DNA of 64,000 bases. Origin: Linanthus parryae. Taxonomy: Eukaryota; Streptophyta; Magnoliopsida; Ericales; Polemoniaceae. Below the pieces are notes generated by a model, which saw only the letters and a program-made list of their open reading frames with translations, was not told the origin of the DNA and did not search any database. Shown here piece by piece: positions 47,119 to 58,208 of this stretch; the first letter of the stretch is position 1; every line of letters starts with the position of its first letter. The DNA lies in contig JALGPY010000004.1 in the NCBI GenBank assembly GCA_023055425.1, positions 64,627,718 through 64,691,717 of the forward strand, written 5' to 3'. The position numbers were made by a program, and so were the translations under genes.

Positions 47119-48240
47119 TTGAAGCAAGCTTCTAGGAGTTGGAATCAACGTTTTGATGAAGTGGTCAAAGAGTTTGGCTTCATCAGAAACGAAGATGAGT
47201 ATTGTGTCTACAAGAAGGTTAGTGGGAGATCTGTAGCTTTTCTGGTCTTGTATGTGGATGACATACTACTCATTGGAAACGACATTCCCATGCTGCAATC
47301 TGTTAAAGATTTGCTAGGAAAGTGTTTCTCAATGAAGGACTTAGGGAAAGCAGCCTATATACTCGGTATAAAGATCTATAGAGATAGATATAAGAGGGTG
47401 CTAGGCCTAAGTCAAAGTACATATATTGACAAGGTGTTGAAACGGTTCAACATGCAAGATTCCAAGAAGGGATTCTTGCCCATGTCACGTGGAATCACTC
47501 TTTCGAAGAGTGGTTGTCCCTCCAATGAGATTGAGAAGGAACGCATGATTAGAATCCCCTATGCCTCGGCCATAGGATCTATCATGTACGCCATGTTATG
47601 TACTAGACCAGATGTGTCATATGCCTTGAGTATGAAAAGCATATACCAATCCAATCCGGGTGAGAGTCACTGGATTGCAGTCAAGAACATCCTAAAGTAC
47701 TTGAGAAGAACTAAGGATGCTTTCTTGATATTTGGCGGTGAGGAAGAGTTTCGTGTAAGGGGTTACACTGATGCAAGCTTCCAAACCGACAGAGATGACT
47801 TTAGATCACAATCGGGATATGTGTTTTGCATAAATGGAGCAGCGGTGAGCAGGAAGAGTTCCAAGCAAGAGACGGTAGCTGATTCTAATACAGAGGCTGA
47901 GTACATTGCTGCAAATGGCGCAGCAAAGGAAGCTGTTTGGATCAGAAAGTTTGTTTTTGAACTTGGTGTGGTCCCTAGCATTGCGAATCCAGTTGAGTTG
48001 TTCTGTGACAACACTGGGGCGATCGCGCAATCGAAGGAACCCAGGTCGCACCAGAAGTCCAAGCACGTGCTCAGGAAGTTTCATCTGATTCGAGATATTA
48101 TCGATAGAGGAGACGTTCGGATATGCAAGATTCCTACAGATGATAATCTGTCAGACCCGCTTACAAATCCTCTCACGCAGTGGAAGCATGAAGGGCACAC
48201 TAGGAGTATGGGCATACGAGATGCGCCAGATTGGCTCTAG
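47119..48240 (+). pseudogene. copia-2 reverse transcriptase palm/thumb and RNase H
   Basis: Resumes in the proper frame with LKQASRSWNQRFDEV, then YVDDILLIGND (catalytic YVDD), FSMKDLGKA and the connection domain. RNase H follows with TEAEYIAANGAAKE, FCDNTGAIAQSK and HQKSKHVLRKFHLI. It ends at TAG 48238 just before the PPT. Apart from the upstream frameshift it looks intact. Confidence 0.93.
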
Positions 48241-48254
48241 TGCAAGTTGGAGAC

Positions 48255-49685
48255 TATTGGAATAGATGCCCTAGAGGCAATCTAGTTTAGTATGAATGAT
48301 TTGTGGCTAGAAATTCATTTATTATTTATTGGATATTTAATATAATGAAGTCCTTAGATTTACAATTGTGTTGTTTATCTTAAATATCCCTAGTCAAGTA
48401 TAATGATTAATGGGACAATCATCTATAGACTAGTATGGGGTTGGATTGATATGGAGATATCACGATCCAACACATAGGTGTGCATTAGGGAATGTTGCAC
48501 TGGATTGACCCATATCCGAGAAGGCTACATACATGTTATGTTGAGTCACAAGCGCTTCTCGCGGTGCAATGGTATTGTCATCCTTAGACTTGAAGTCACT
48601 AGATATTCTAGTTGTGGATTATTGTGATCTTGGTAGCGTTAAACGCTACACCGTAACTGGGTAGTTATAAAGGCGTGTACTGGATACAATAAGAAGCAAG
48701 CTTAGAGATCGTAGTGGACGTAGATAGAATTTGTCCGTCCCACATAACGGGAGCAAATATCCTAGGCCACTCGAGGGATAGTGCTTATAGAATGTCTGGC
48801 CAGACTCAAATAAATCAATATGGGATATTGATGTTATTTGCACGAATAAGGCTATTCCCATGGATCGAGAAACTATGGATTGGATATACGAGTGTGACTT
48901 GTATGTCTCGTGTTCAATCCGGATATAGAGACAAAGGGATTAGACAATTACTTGTACAAAGGTTGTCAAGATGACTATTCTATTAGTTGGCTAGAATGGA
49001 TGTTATGCTAGAGACCGCTCCATATTAGCAAATAGTTGCTACCAACTAGATAGAACCTATGGGGTCACAGGCTATATAGAGTTGAACTAGATTTGGGAAT
49101 TAATTAATTGGATTAATTAATTAGAAGGATCACTTTGCAAAACCTTGCAAACTTAGTAGGGACTAATTTGCAAGGAAGGGACTAAATTGAATTCTAGTAG
49201 GACTAGAATAAGTCCTTTAGGTAGTTGACAAGGAGTTGTTGGACTATAAAAGGACCTTCCTTCCTTCCTTCCCACAATATAACTTATGCTCATAATTGAA
49301 CATAACAAGTGTGGGAGAGAACAAAAGGAGAGAGAGCAAGCAACAAAGGGAGCCGACCGCCCCTTTGCCGCCGCCCGTCCCCGTCGGCCACAAGGAGGCC
49401 GAGAGCCCTCCTTTGGGTCTCGTTTTGCGTGATTCTTCTTCCTCTTCCTCTTCCGGGCTAGCACCAAGGACTTGGGAGATTCTAGGATCAACTCTAGGCG
49501 TGGATCAACCATAGAGAACGTGACACAATTCGCGTTTGAAGTCATCAAAGGAGAACCCTAAGGTGTGTTATTGATTTCTTACCCTTACCATCGTTATGTC
49601 TCTTGACATGTGATCCTTGGAGGGTTTTGCATAGTTTTATGATTGTTTGTGTTTCCGTTGCGCATCCATGAATCAAAACCCTACA
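48255..49685 (+). repeat. copia-2 3' LTR
   Basis: 1431 bp. The first bases are TATTGG, where other copies have TGTTGG, so the terminal TG is mutated to TA. It follows the purine tract GTTGGAGAC (48246-48254). Ends CCCTACA. Confidence 0.94.
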
Positions 49686-50669
49686 TAAACTAATTAACCA
49701 TATTCTTAAAATCTATTTACACCTAGTTATTTAGAAAAAAGTATAATATTGAGAAATTATATTAGTCTTAAAGAAATGTAAATTTTACTTATTAAAAGAG
49801 TAAATACTTATTTATGAACTAATATCTACTTTTATAAAAAAAATGATCTTGAAATAAAGCACAAACCGTAAAGTTATTCAATTTTTGTAAGAAGCACAAC
49901 TTTTATTTATTAAAAATTTATTTTCATCAGTAAAACTATAAATTTATATTTATTTTCATGTTAAAGAAACTAATTAATGATAAACAAAACACTAGTTATT
50001 GATATAAAATAGCCGATTAAAAGAAAACAGTTTCTTCTTAACAAATAGGCCTCCCCCAAAGTTTCCGAAATGGCAAAAACAACCCCAACAGATTCCCAAA
50101 ATTGCCAAATGTATCCCACAAATTCAATTAAACCAACTCAATCGGTCATCTTCTCCATAATTTCCAATTCAAAGAATGAACCTATTCTCAAAAGATCGAT
50201 TGACAGGTACAACATGTAACAACAATGGAGTACTTAGATTCATGAATCAAAACAGGGAATAAAACAAAGTTTTTGTTTGGTTTTTACCGAAGGAAGAAAA
50301 CTATGACGGATCGGAGAAGAAGATGGCCACTACCTTGGTGGTCGCCGAAGTAGAGGGAAACGACGGAGGGTGAGAGGACGGCGGATGAAACAGAGGAAAG
50401 GACGCCGGCGGCTTGTCGGCGCTGGTTCAGGATCCCGTTGGAACTCGGTTTCCCAACGGGTCGACTTTCGGGTCTGAGCAAAAACAGAGTCGTCGATGGC
50501 TCTGTTACTCCTGTTGATTCGCCGGTAGATAAGAGGAAGGGGAGGGGATCTCGTGGTGGTGGTTTTCACCGGAAATTGCAGGGAGATGAGGTGGTGGGGT
50601 TGGCGATAGGTCTGGAAAAAAAACAGGGGCAGTGGGTTTTGTTTTCCTGGCTTTGCAAAACAGAAAGTG

Positions 50670-50774
<105 letters not shown>

Positions 50775-52162
50775 AGTGACGAAGGAGAAGCATGATTGAT
50801 TTATACTAGAGTATTACCCGTGCCCGAGGGCACTATCCCTAAATTGGATAGTTTTTTTAATTTAGAGGTGTTTTTTTTAAATGAATTCAGAGGTGTTATT
50901 CAAAAATTATATTTACAAATTTAGTGAAAAAAAAGAACAACTTCCAAGTTAGGGATGTAATTGAGAAAAACCTCTCTTCTATTAGTTATGAATGTCCAAC
51001 GAGAGTGGGTAGTTAAGGATGTCCAAAGAGAGTGGGTAGTTAGAGATGTAATAAGTAGGTGAGATCTAATGGTGGGGATGGGATTGATTTAATCTAACGG
51101 CTGAAAATTCAAAAGTTTGTTAAAACATGCTATTTTATAATATAGATTGACGGTGAAATAATTGAGGAGAACGTGGAGATGGATGTGGTGAAAGTTGAGG
51201 AAGACGAAGAGGATAAATCAGAGAGGGCGTCGAAGTGAAACCGCTGGGTTTGTTCTTCCGTTGGATTGAGAGAGTGGTGAGTGGGTTTACACCCAAGTTT
51301 GAGAAAAGACACTTTAAGCCCACACCTAAGTTTAGGAAACCACAAATGCACACCCCCGAGTTTAGGAAAAGCTAACACTAACCCATAACCTTAGGAAACC
51401 CATAAACTTAGGAAATTAACAAACAAATACCCTATTAAAAACAGGGGTATTACATCACCTTCCCCTTAAAACAAAGCTTCGTCCCCGTAGCATAAACAAT
51501 AACTCCCGAGAGAACATTTTTCCTATGTGCACGATGAAATGATAATTTCTAATGCCAATGAAAATGCAAAGACCATAGGGAATAAGCGAACAACATATGG
51601 GCATATGGGGTGTTTCATCACCTTCCCCTTAAAAGGGAGTGACATCCCAGTCACTCAAGTTATACGATATATGGGTTTCCTAAATCACTAAACCAGGTAT
51701 GATGGTACACTTACTTCAAGTCACACTTCTAGGTTAGTCCAGGGTACAGGGTGTCACAGGTCAATAAAAGGCGAGATCGAGATGATATGTGAGATATGAG
51801 TAAGTAATCTTAGGCCATCAACCAAAGGTGACAAGATAAAGAGGAACAACAATCCTGAATCAGATACCACATAATCATATAAATGTGAGACATATTATAA
51901 AACAACCACATTGATTCAAATACCACATAATCCACCTAGGAAATCCAGCCGAGTACCTAACCTAACAGAAAAGAACATATACTGAATCAGAATCCTAATC
52001 TTAATCCTGCTCACTTGGAAAAATACAATGAAGTATAGAAAACGCAACTAATGGGTGAATGGTGGGGTGTTTTAGGGCTCCTGAACGTCCGTCAGGCACT
52101 CAGAGCCAGTCTCTGGAAGGTCGATCTCGTCTTCACTTATTTCCTCTTCATCCTCTCTAAAC

Positions 52163-52430
52163 TCAACGTGCTTTTCCTCCTGAACATGCTCTTCTTCCTG
52201 ATCCACCTCCATGTTCTCCTGGCCCCCATTCTGATCTAAGTCCTCTAGTCGTCCTTGAATCCAAGTGGCTCAATATCGTAGACGTCCTAATCCTGATGTT
52301 TGTACCTATATTCATTAGGTACAGCCTCGCCCCACGCGTTCCAAGCAAGTACATCACGATACTGGTGCATAAGGTTCCTCCAAGGGTGCACATCAGGCAA
52401 TCCTGTGAGTATGTAGTAGCATATGGTCAA
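52163..52430 (-). pseudogene. Second gag-like domain (internal B), C-part
   Basis: The minus strand encodes CYYILTGLPDVHPWRNLMHQ and WNAWGEAVPNEYRYKHQ, as in internal A, but is cut upstream by the solo copia LTR and ends early at a stop after KHQD. Remaining N-part lies beyond the LTR (53863-53960). Confidence 0.5.
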
Positions 52431-53862
52431 TGTAGGGTTTTGATTCATGGATGCGCAACGGAAACACAAACAATCATAAAACCATGCAAAACCCTCCAAG
52501 GATCACAAGTCAAGAGACATAACGATGGTAAGGGTAAGAAAACAATAACCACCTTAGGGTTCTCCTTTGATGACTTCAAACGCGAATTGTGTCACGTTCT
52601 CTATGGTTGATCCACGCCTAGAGTTGATCCTAGAATCTCCCAAGTCCTTGGTGCTAGCCCGGAAGAGGAAGAGGAAGAGGATGAAGAATCACGCAAAACG
52701 AGACCCAAAGGATCGGCCTACTTGTGGCCGACGGGGACGGGCGGCGGCAAGAGGGGCGGGCGGCTCCTCTTGTTGCTTGCTCTCTCTCCTTTTGTTCTCT
52801 CCCACTCTTGTTATGTTCAATAGTGAGCATAGGTTGTTATGGAAGGAAGGAAGGAAGGAAGGTCCTTTATATAGTCCAACAACTCCTTGCCAACTACCTA
52901 AAGGACTTATTCTAGTCCTACTAGAATTCAATTTAGTCCCTTCCTTGCAAATTAGTCCCTACTAACTTTTCAAGGTTTTGCAAAGTGATTCTTCTAATTA
53001 ATAATCCAATTAATTAATTCCCAAATCTAGTTCAACTCTATGTAGCGTGTGACCCCATAGGTTCTATCTAGTTGGTAGCAACTATTTGCTAATATGGAGC
53101 GGTCTCTAGCAAAACATCCATTCTAGCCAACTAATAGAATAGTCATCTTGACAACCTTTGTACAAGTAATTGTCTCATCCCTTTGTCTCTATATCCGGAT
53201 TGGACACGAGACATACAAGTCACACTTGTATATCCAATGCATAGTTTCTCGATCCATGGGAATAGCCTTATTCGTGCAAATAACATCAATATCCCATATT
53301 GATTTATTTGAGTCTGGCCAGACATTCTATAAGCACTATCCCTCGAGTGGCCTAGGATATTTGCTCCCGTTATGTGGGAGGGACAAATTCTATGTACGTC
53401 CACTACGATCTCTAAGCTTGCTTCTTATTGTATCCAGTACACGCCTTTATAACTACCCAGTTACGGTGTAGCGTTTAACGCTACCAAAATCACAATAATC
53501 CACAACTAGAATATCTAGTGACTTCAAGTCTAAGGATGACAATACCATTGCACCGCGAGAAGCGCTTGTGACTCAACATAACGTGTATGTAGCCTTCTCG
53601 GAGATGGGTCAATCCAGTGCAACATTCCTTAATGCACACCTATGTGTTGGATCATGATATCTCCATATCAATCCAACCCCATAATAGTCTATAGATGATT
53701 GTCCCATTAATCATTATACTGGACTAGGGATATTTAAGATAAACAACACAATTGTAAATCTAAGGACTTCATTATATTAAATATCCAATAAATAATAAAT
53801 GAATTTCTAGCCACAAATAATTCATACTAAACTAGATTGCCTCTAGGGCATCTATTCCAACA
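52431..53862 (-). mobile_element. Solo LTR of the copia-1/2 family
   Basis: 1432 bp, TGTAGGGTTTTG...CTATTCCAACA on the plus strand, flanked by perfect GTCAA (52426-52430 and 53863-53867). Internal A of the array shows the unoccupied site with one GTCAA (38793-38797). No PBS or coding sequence is present, so the internal part was lost by LTR-LTR recombination. Confidence 0.96.
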
Positions 53863-53965
53863 GTCAAAGGGTGACTATGTCGGTGATAAAAATGACCCCA
53901 AGCGACGCAGATATCTCTCGTATAGGCGCAGTACTGTGCTATAGTTTCCTGAACGGGCTGCTACA

Positions 53966-54547
53966 TCACAAGCTCTGCTCGGTGTATATTGGTGAGGTCA
54001 ATAGGAGCGGGGATGGGTTGTCTACCTGCTCCATATTCTTCGGAACCTGATCGGGCACTTCCTCCTCTTCGGGAATCTGTTCCTCTTGCGCTTCCTGTTC
54101 CACCGGCTTTTTCGGATCTGACTCGGGTTCCTCATTAGATTCTTCCTCTTCCGGTTCTTCATTCTCCTCTTGTACGAGTCGATCGGCCGCTTCTTGCAAC
54201 CTGTCATATAGGTCGCAGAGTCGAAACATGTAAACGCCGTTATGCTTCCAAAATCCATTGTTAGCTACCAAGTTCCCATCTTCACCCTCGTGCACCAACT
54301 CTTCGAATTCATCCTTTATTTCCAGCCATCGTTGCATGTTGGGAAGTCCATTGAGGATGAAGTGACTCACCACTAATTGGTTTCGAAAGCGGTCATCTCC
54401 AAACGCAGAGAAACTCCAAACGTTGCAACGTTCGTGCACACGAACGAAGTAGTCGATCATTTCCTCCTGAGGTCCTAAGTAGGCCATGCGCAGTGGGGAA
54501 TCCTCAGGCTGTAGAGTTGGTAGGGCAGGTGCGGGTTGGGCGGCCAT
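53966..54547 (-). CDS. Gag-like protein of the non-autonomous element, copy B
   Basis: 193 residues from MAAQPAPALPTLQPED, colinear with copy A (38896-39477). By eye there are about half a dozen amino-acid differences (for example HERCNV for HECCNV, DDRFRN for DDLFRN, HNGVYM for HNDVYM, DPKKPV for DPKKSV). Same ILNGLPNMQRWLE core and acidic C-terminal half. The upstream in-frame Met at 54598 is also present. Both copies remain open although the array is old enough for LTR3 to be heavily diverged. That fits either recent duplication of one open copy or constraint; the near identity favours the former. Confidence 0.6.
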   Translation of the reverse strand: MAAQPAPALPTLQPEDSPLRMAYLGPQEEMIDYFVRVHERCNVWSFSAFGDDRFRNQLVVSHFILNGLPNMQRWLEIKDEFEELVHEGEDGNLVANNGFWKHNGVYMFRLCDLYDRLQEAADRLVQEENEEPEEEESNEEPESDPKKPVEQEAQEEQIPEEEEVPDQVPKNMEQVDNPSPLLLTSPIYTEQSL

Positions 54548-54942
54548 ATGAGAAAAGAGAAGAGACAGTCTCAGAAGTGTTCTAAGCCACGTATACACTC
54601 AATATCTCAACGAAAACTTAACTATAGACAATCTAAATAACTAACACTAGTTTCAAAAATTCTAATTAAAATCACATCAATATCCACATGTTGAGTCATT
54701 AAATAACACAAGTAGGCCACATAGGAATTTCCAATCAACGGGAAACTTAAATTTTCATAGAAGACAACAAGGAAATATTGCTAAGCGATCCCGAACCCCG
54801 ACTTGTTCAATTTTATTACTATCTTCAGTTGTCCTAAGTAAATTTTAAATTTCTTTCAATAATGATTTTAATATTTAATTTCTCTTTATTAAAGGAATTT
54901 GGAGAATCGCATTAGCTTAGAACCGTCGGCTCTGATACCAAC

Positions 54943-56002
54943 TGAAACAACCCGAAGGCCACGGTTCACATCTAGTACAACCCAACCAGAATTCCAAGTA
55001 AATTATTCATAAATAAAAAGGATAAACCCTCTAAAGCGTTTGGAAATAAAGAAATAAACATTGTCTAAAATGGCCAAGTGACAAAGCTAAAATTAAACTT
55101 CATTTTTTTTGCTAAACCCCTAAGTTTCAACATGTGTGCGCGTTTTCCCCCACCCCAATGCAAATCTGCAGGTTTTACAATAGACAAAGTCGACCAAAGA
55201 AAAAAAAATTAATTAGTAAGAACTAAGTAAGATATACCACAATATGTAAAAAAGAGTTTTAACACACGATTTGCTAAAATCCCATTTAAAAGATGATAAT
55301 GAATAATTGATAAAATCAGTGGTAGTAACCCAAAGCTGGAGAGATTTCGAGCATATATAAACAGTAACCAAGAACCAGATTTTAATGTTCGGTTTGGTTG
55401 AGGCGTAGCCCTCGAGCCCCAACGAGTACGATGTGGACAGAGAGGTCACGATGAAATAAATAATAATAATGGGGTGCATGTTGGGATGAACCTATTTCTC
55501 CCCGGACGTTAGTAGATAGCCCTTCGCTATCCCACCCTAACCATTCTAATGAGACCTTAAGTGCCGGCACCCCTATACATTCGTGACCTAAACATGCATA
55601 GGTAGATCTCATAGATTCCACGATAAATAAGTGGGTAAGAATCCTGGGGTTTGTTCTTCTGTTGGAGTGAGAGAGTGGTGAGTGGGTTTACACCCAAGTT
55701 TGAGAAAAGACACTTTAACCCCCACACCTAAGTTTAGGAAACTACAAATGCACACCCCCGAGTTTAGGAAAAGCTAACACTAACCCATAACCTTAGAAAA
55801 TTAACAAAAAAATACCATATTAAAAATAAGGGTATTACTTCACCTTCTTCTTAAACAAAGCTTCGTCCCCGAAGCGTAAAACAATAACTCCCCAGAGAAC
55901 ATTTTGCCTATATGCACGATGAAACGATAATTTCTAATGAAAATGAAAACTCAAAGACCATAGGGAATAAGCGAACAACATATGGGCATATGGGTTGTTT
56001 CA
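54943..56002 (-). repeat. LTR3 of array, internally deleted (1.06 kb)
   Basis: Plus-strand start TGAAACAACCCGAAGG, end ATATGGGTTGTTTCA. Relative to LTR1 about 2.1 kb is missing: sequence matching 35488 (GTGGGTAAGAA) is joined to sequence matching 37605 (GGGTTTGTTCTTCTG) at about 55650. The rest is clearly more diverged from LTR1 than LTR2 is. The intron-like donor, leader and GA repeat are in the deleted part. Confidence 0.88.
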
Positions 56003-56007
56003 CCATA

Positions 56008-56220
56008 CATCTGTATGCGGAACTCCAAATCAAGTTCCTTCAAACCCTTGAGCTTGCCTGTTTTGAGAATTATCAGAATGCCTTTCTCACTCATGTGTCC
56101 TAGCCTGTGGTGCCAGGTACTTGCGCCAATTTCATAAGACGCGACAGTTATGGTACTGTATGTTCCTGATGTCACATACAAGGCACACTCCTTCTTACCA
56201 TGAGCGATCACCATAGATCC
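56008..56220 (-). pseudogene. copia-3 GAG-pre-integrase and integrase start
   Basis: The minus strand encodes ALYVTSGTYSTITVA, STWHHRLGHMSEKGI (pre-integrase) and GLKELDLEF, ending at the array border. The frame shifts one base before the HTDVWGPS motif that crosses the insertion point. Confidence 0.85.
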
Positions 56221-57378
56221 TCTTGTTACTTTCTAGGAATCAGCTCCAAAAGCAGTTTTTCAACCCGATGCTGCAAGCTGACCTAGTGAGATGAGATTCG
56301 TCTTCAAATTTGGGACATGTCTGACATCAGTCAACTGCAAAGTTGTTCCATTATACAAATTGAGCTGGATTTATCCCTTCCCAAAAATATGACATGCCTC
56401 ATCGTCTCCGAGATACACCTTCCCGAAGTCACCCTGCACATAATTACGAAGAATATCCTTTCTACCTTTCGCATGGAACTAAGCACTAGAGTCGACAACC
56501 CACACGTCCTCCTTTGAGGATACAAATAATATTAATGATTCTTCATCACTTTTATAAATATTAATAGAATCGTTACCTTTGTGGTTTTCTGATTTCTTCT
56601 TGCTCGGATTCTTGCACGCCTTTGCAAAATGTCCGCTTTCACCACAGTTGTAGCACTCGATGTCCTTAATGTCCTTTTTCTTCCACCTTGAATTTGACTT
56701 AGATCGACCTCGACCATGATTTCTGTTCTTCCTATCTTCTGATCTCCCTCTCTGCTCGACATACATCACACCATCACAGGATTTGTTAGATCCACTGCTC
56801 TTCATGCGCATCTCTTCAACGAGTATCATTCTCGCCACGTTGTCGTACCCTAGCTTATATTTTCTAGCAGAATTTCTCACATCAGTCACTACGCCACCGC
56901 AACACTTGGGTAACCCGGACATAACCAACAGTGCCTTCATATCTTCATCAAAGCATGTAATCTCAATGGATTCCAACTAGCTTATGACGATCTTCAACTC
57001 GTTCGAGTACTGGGAAACATTACCACTCTCGCTCTTCCTCATGTCAAAGAGCTTCTGCATGAGAAACACCTTGTTCGCTGCTAAAGGTTTCTCATACATC
57101 TGTGAGAGAGAATCCATCAAACCCTTTGTCGTCGTTTCTTTAAACACGTTGAACAGAACTGACGATGCGAGACTCAATCTCACAATTCCTAGCGCTTTTC
57201 TGTCCAATATCTTCCATTGTTCATCTTTAATTTTGCTTGGTTTCTATTCAACTTCGTCCAACAGCAAGTTCAAGTCCTTCTGATACAAGCAGTCTTCTAT
57301 ATGCATCTTCCATAGACTGAAATTCGTCCCGTCGAATTTCTCAATCTTGAATCTTCCGTCGTCTGCCATCAATTCCAC
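56221..57378 (-). pseudogene. copia-3 gag and protease
   Basis: Starts with MADDGRFKIEKFDGTNFSLW (57371), typical of Tork/Tnt1 gag. A TAG follows VEL-type sequence at about 57246, then LDRKALGIVRLSLASSVLF, ANKVFLMQKLFDMRKSESG, a stop near 56977, SGLPKCCGGVV, a basic Arg/Ser/Lys region and a CCHC knuckle CYNCGESGHFAKAC. The protease site reads WVVDSSA where DSGAS is expected, so the catalytic loop is altered. Multiple stops show long decay. Confidence 0.88.
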
Positions 57379-57923
57379 TCAAAATATGAATAATCTCAAA
57401 AATCAGTCCTAAACCCCATGTTTGAATCCTGTTTCAAGTCAATCGGATTCCTAGACACGGAGAAACGTCCATAAAATTTTTTAGACCAAACACGTGTGAT
57501 CCAACACCGCAGCACTATGTGCGAGAAGCACATGATTGCTTCTCATGTGCAGTGAAGTTGTTGCTTCCTGATGGTCTTCCTTCACGAGCCACATTCTAAG
57601 CAAAAATAAGAAACACCAACAGCCATGTTGCTTGATTCCTGCCACGCAAACACAATTTGCGTCTCTATGTGGTAGGCGGAAAATAAAAAAAGCACCCACA
57701 CAACCATGTAATACCAATTTAATAATAATAGTTGATTCAACAATTATTTATAAAAAACTGGTTACCTTGTTCGGCAGTTGACCCACGAAGTCTGACGCCC
57801 ACGAAGATTTTATACCCACTGCCGCTGGGTTCTTTTTAGCATCGACGACTAACTTCGATTGAAGACCCATTGACGTCTTTTCTCCAGATTATTGCACAGT
57901 TTGAACGAGGCTCTAATTCCAGT

Positions 57924-58208
57924 TGTTAGAACCGTCTTGGAGTGATTTAACAACGCAACAAAAAGCAATACAAAAATAATAGCATGAACAAGATACACGA
58001 CGGTTTACGTGGTTTACCAAATTGACTACATCCACGGTCCACACCCACTTCATTATGATGACAAATGAAGAATACAATCAGATCACTCTCAGCCTCTCTT
58101 TGGTGTGATGTGATACCTAACCCTTGAGCTAGGTTAATTATATAGAGATAGCTCATTTGTAAGCCCCTCAACTTTAGACTAGGGTACAAAACACTCTTCA
58201 CACATAAC
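57924..58208 (-). repeat. copia-3 5' LTR (truncated) with degenerate PBS
   Basis: The plus-strand copy starts TGTTAGAACCGTC; matches to 31973 run to CACATA (58206) and then stop. Just inside (57911-57923) the minus strand reads TGGAATTAGAGCC, a degenerate tRNA-iMet PBS. The outer end is probably cut by the next element. Confidence 0.7.

Larger units (their letters stand above)
41177..49685 (+). mobile_element. copia-2: full-length Ty1/copia retrotransposon (8.5 kb)
   Basis: 5' LTR 41177-42608, PBS 42610, leader, gag-PR-INT-RT-RH, PPT, 3' LTR 48255-49685, perfect 5-bp duplication TAAAC (41172-41176 and 49686-49690). It is inserted in LTR2 of the array. The two LTRs differ by roughly a dozen positions in their first ~500 bp by eye, so the insertion is fairly recent. 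Coding damage is limited to one nonsense codon and one frameshift. Same family as copia-1. Confidence 0.96.
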
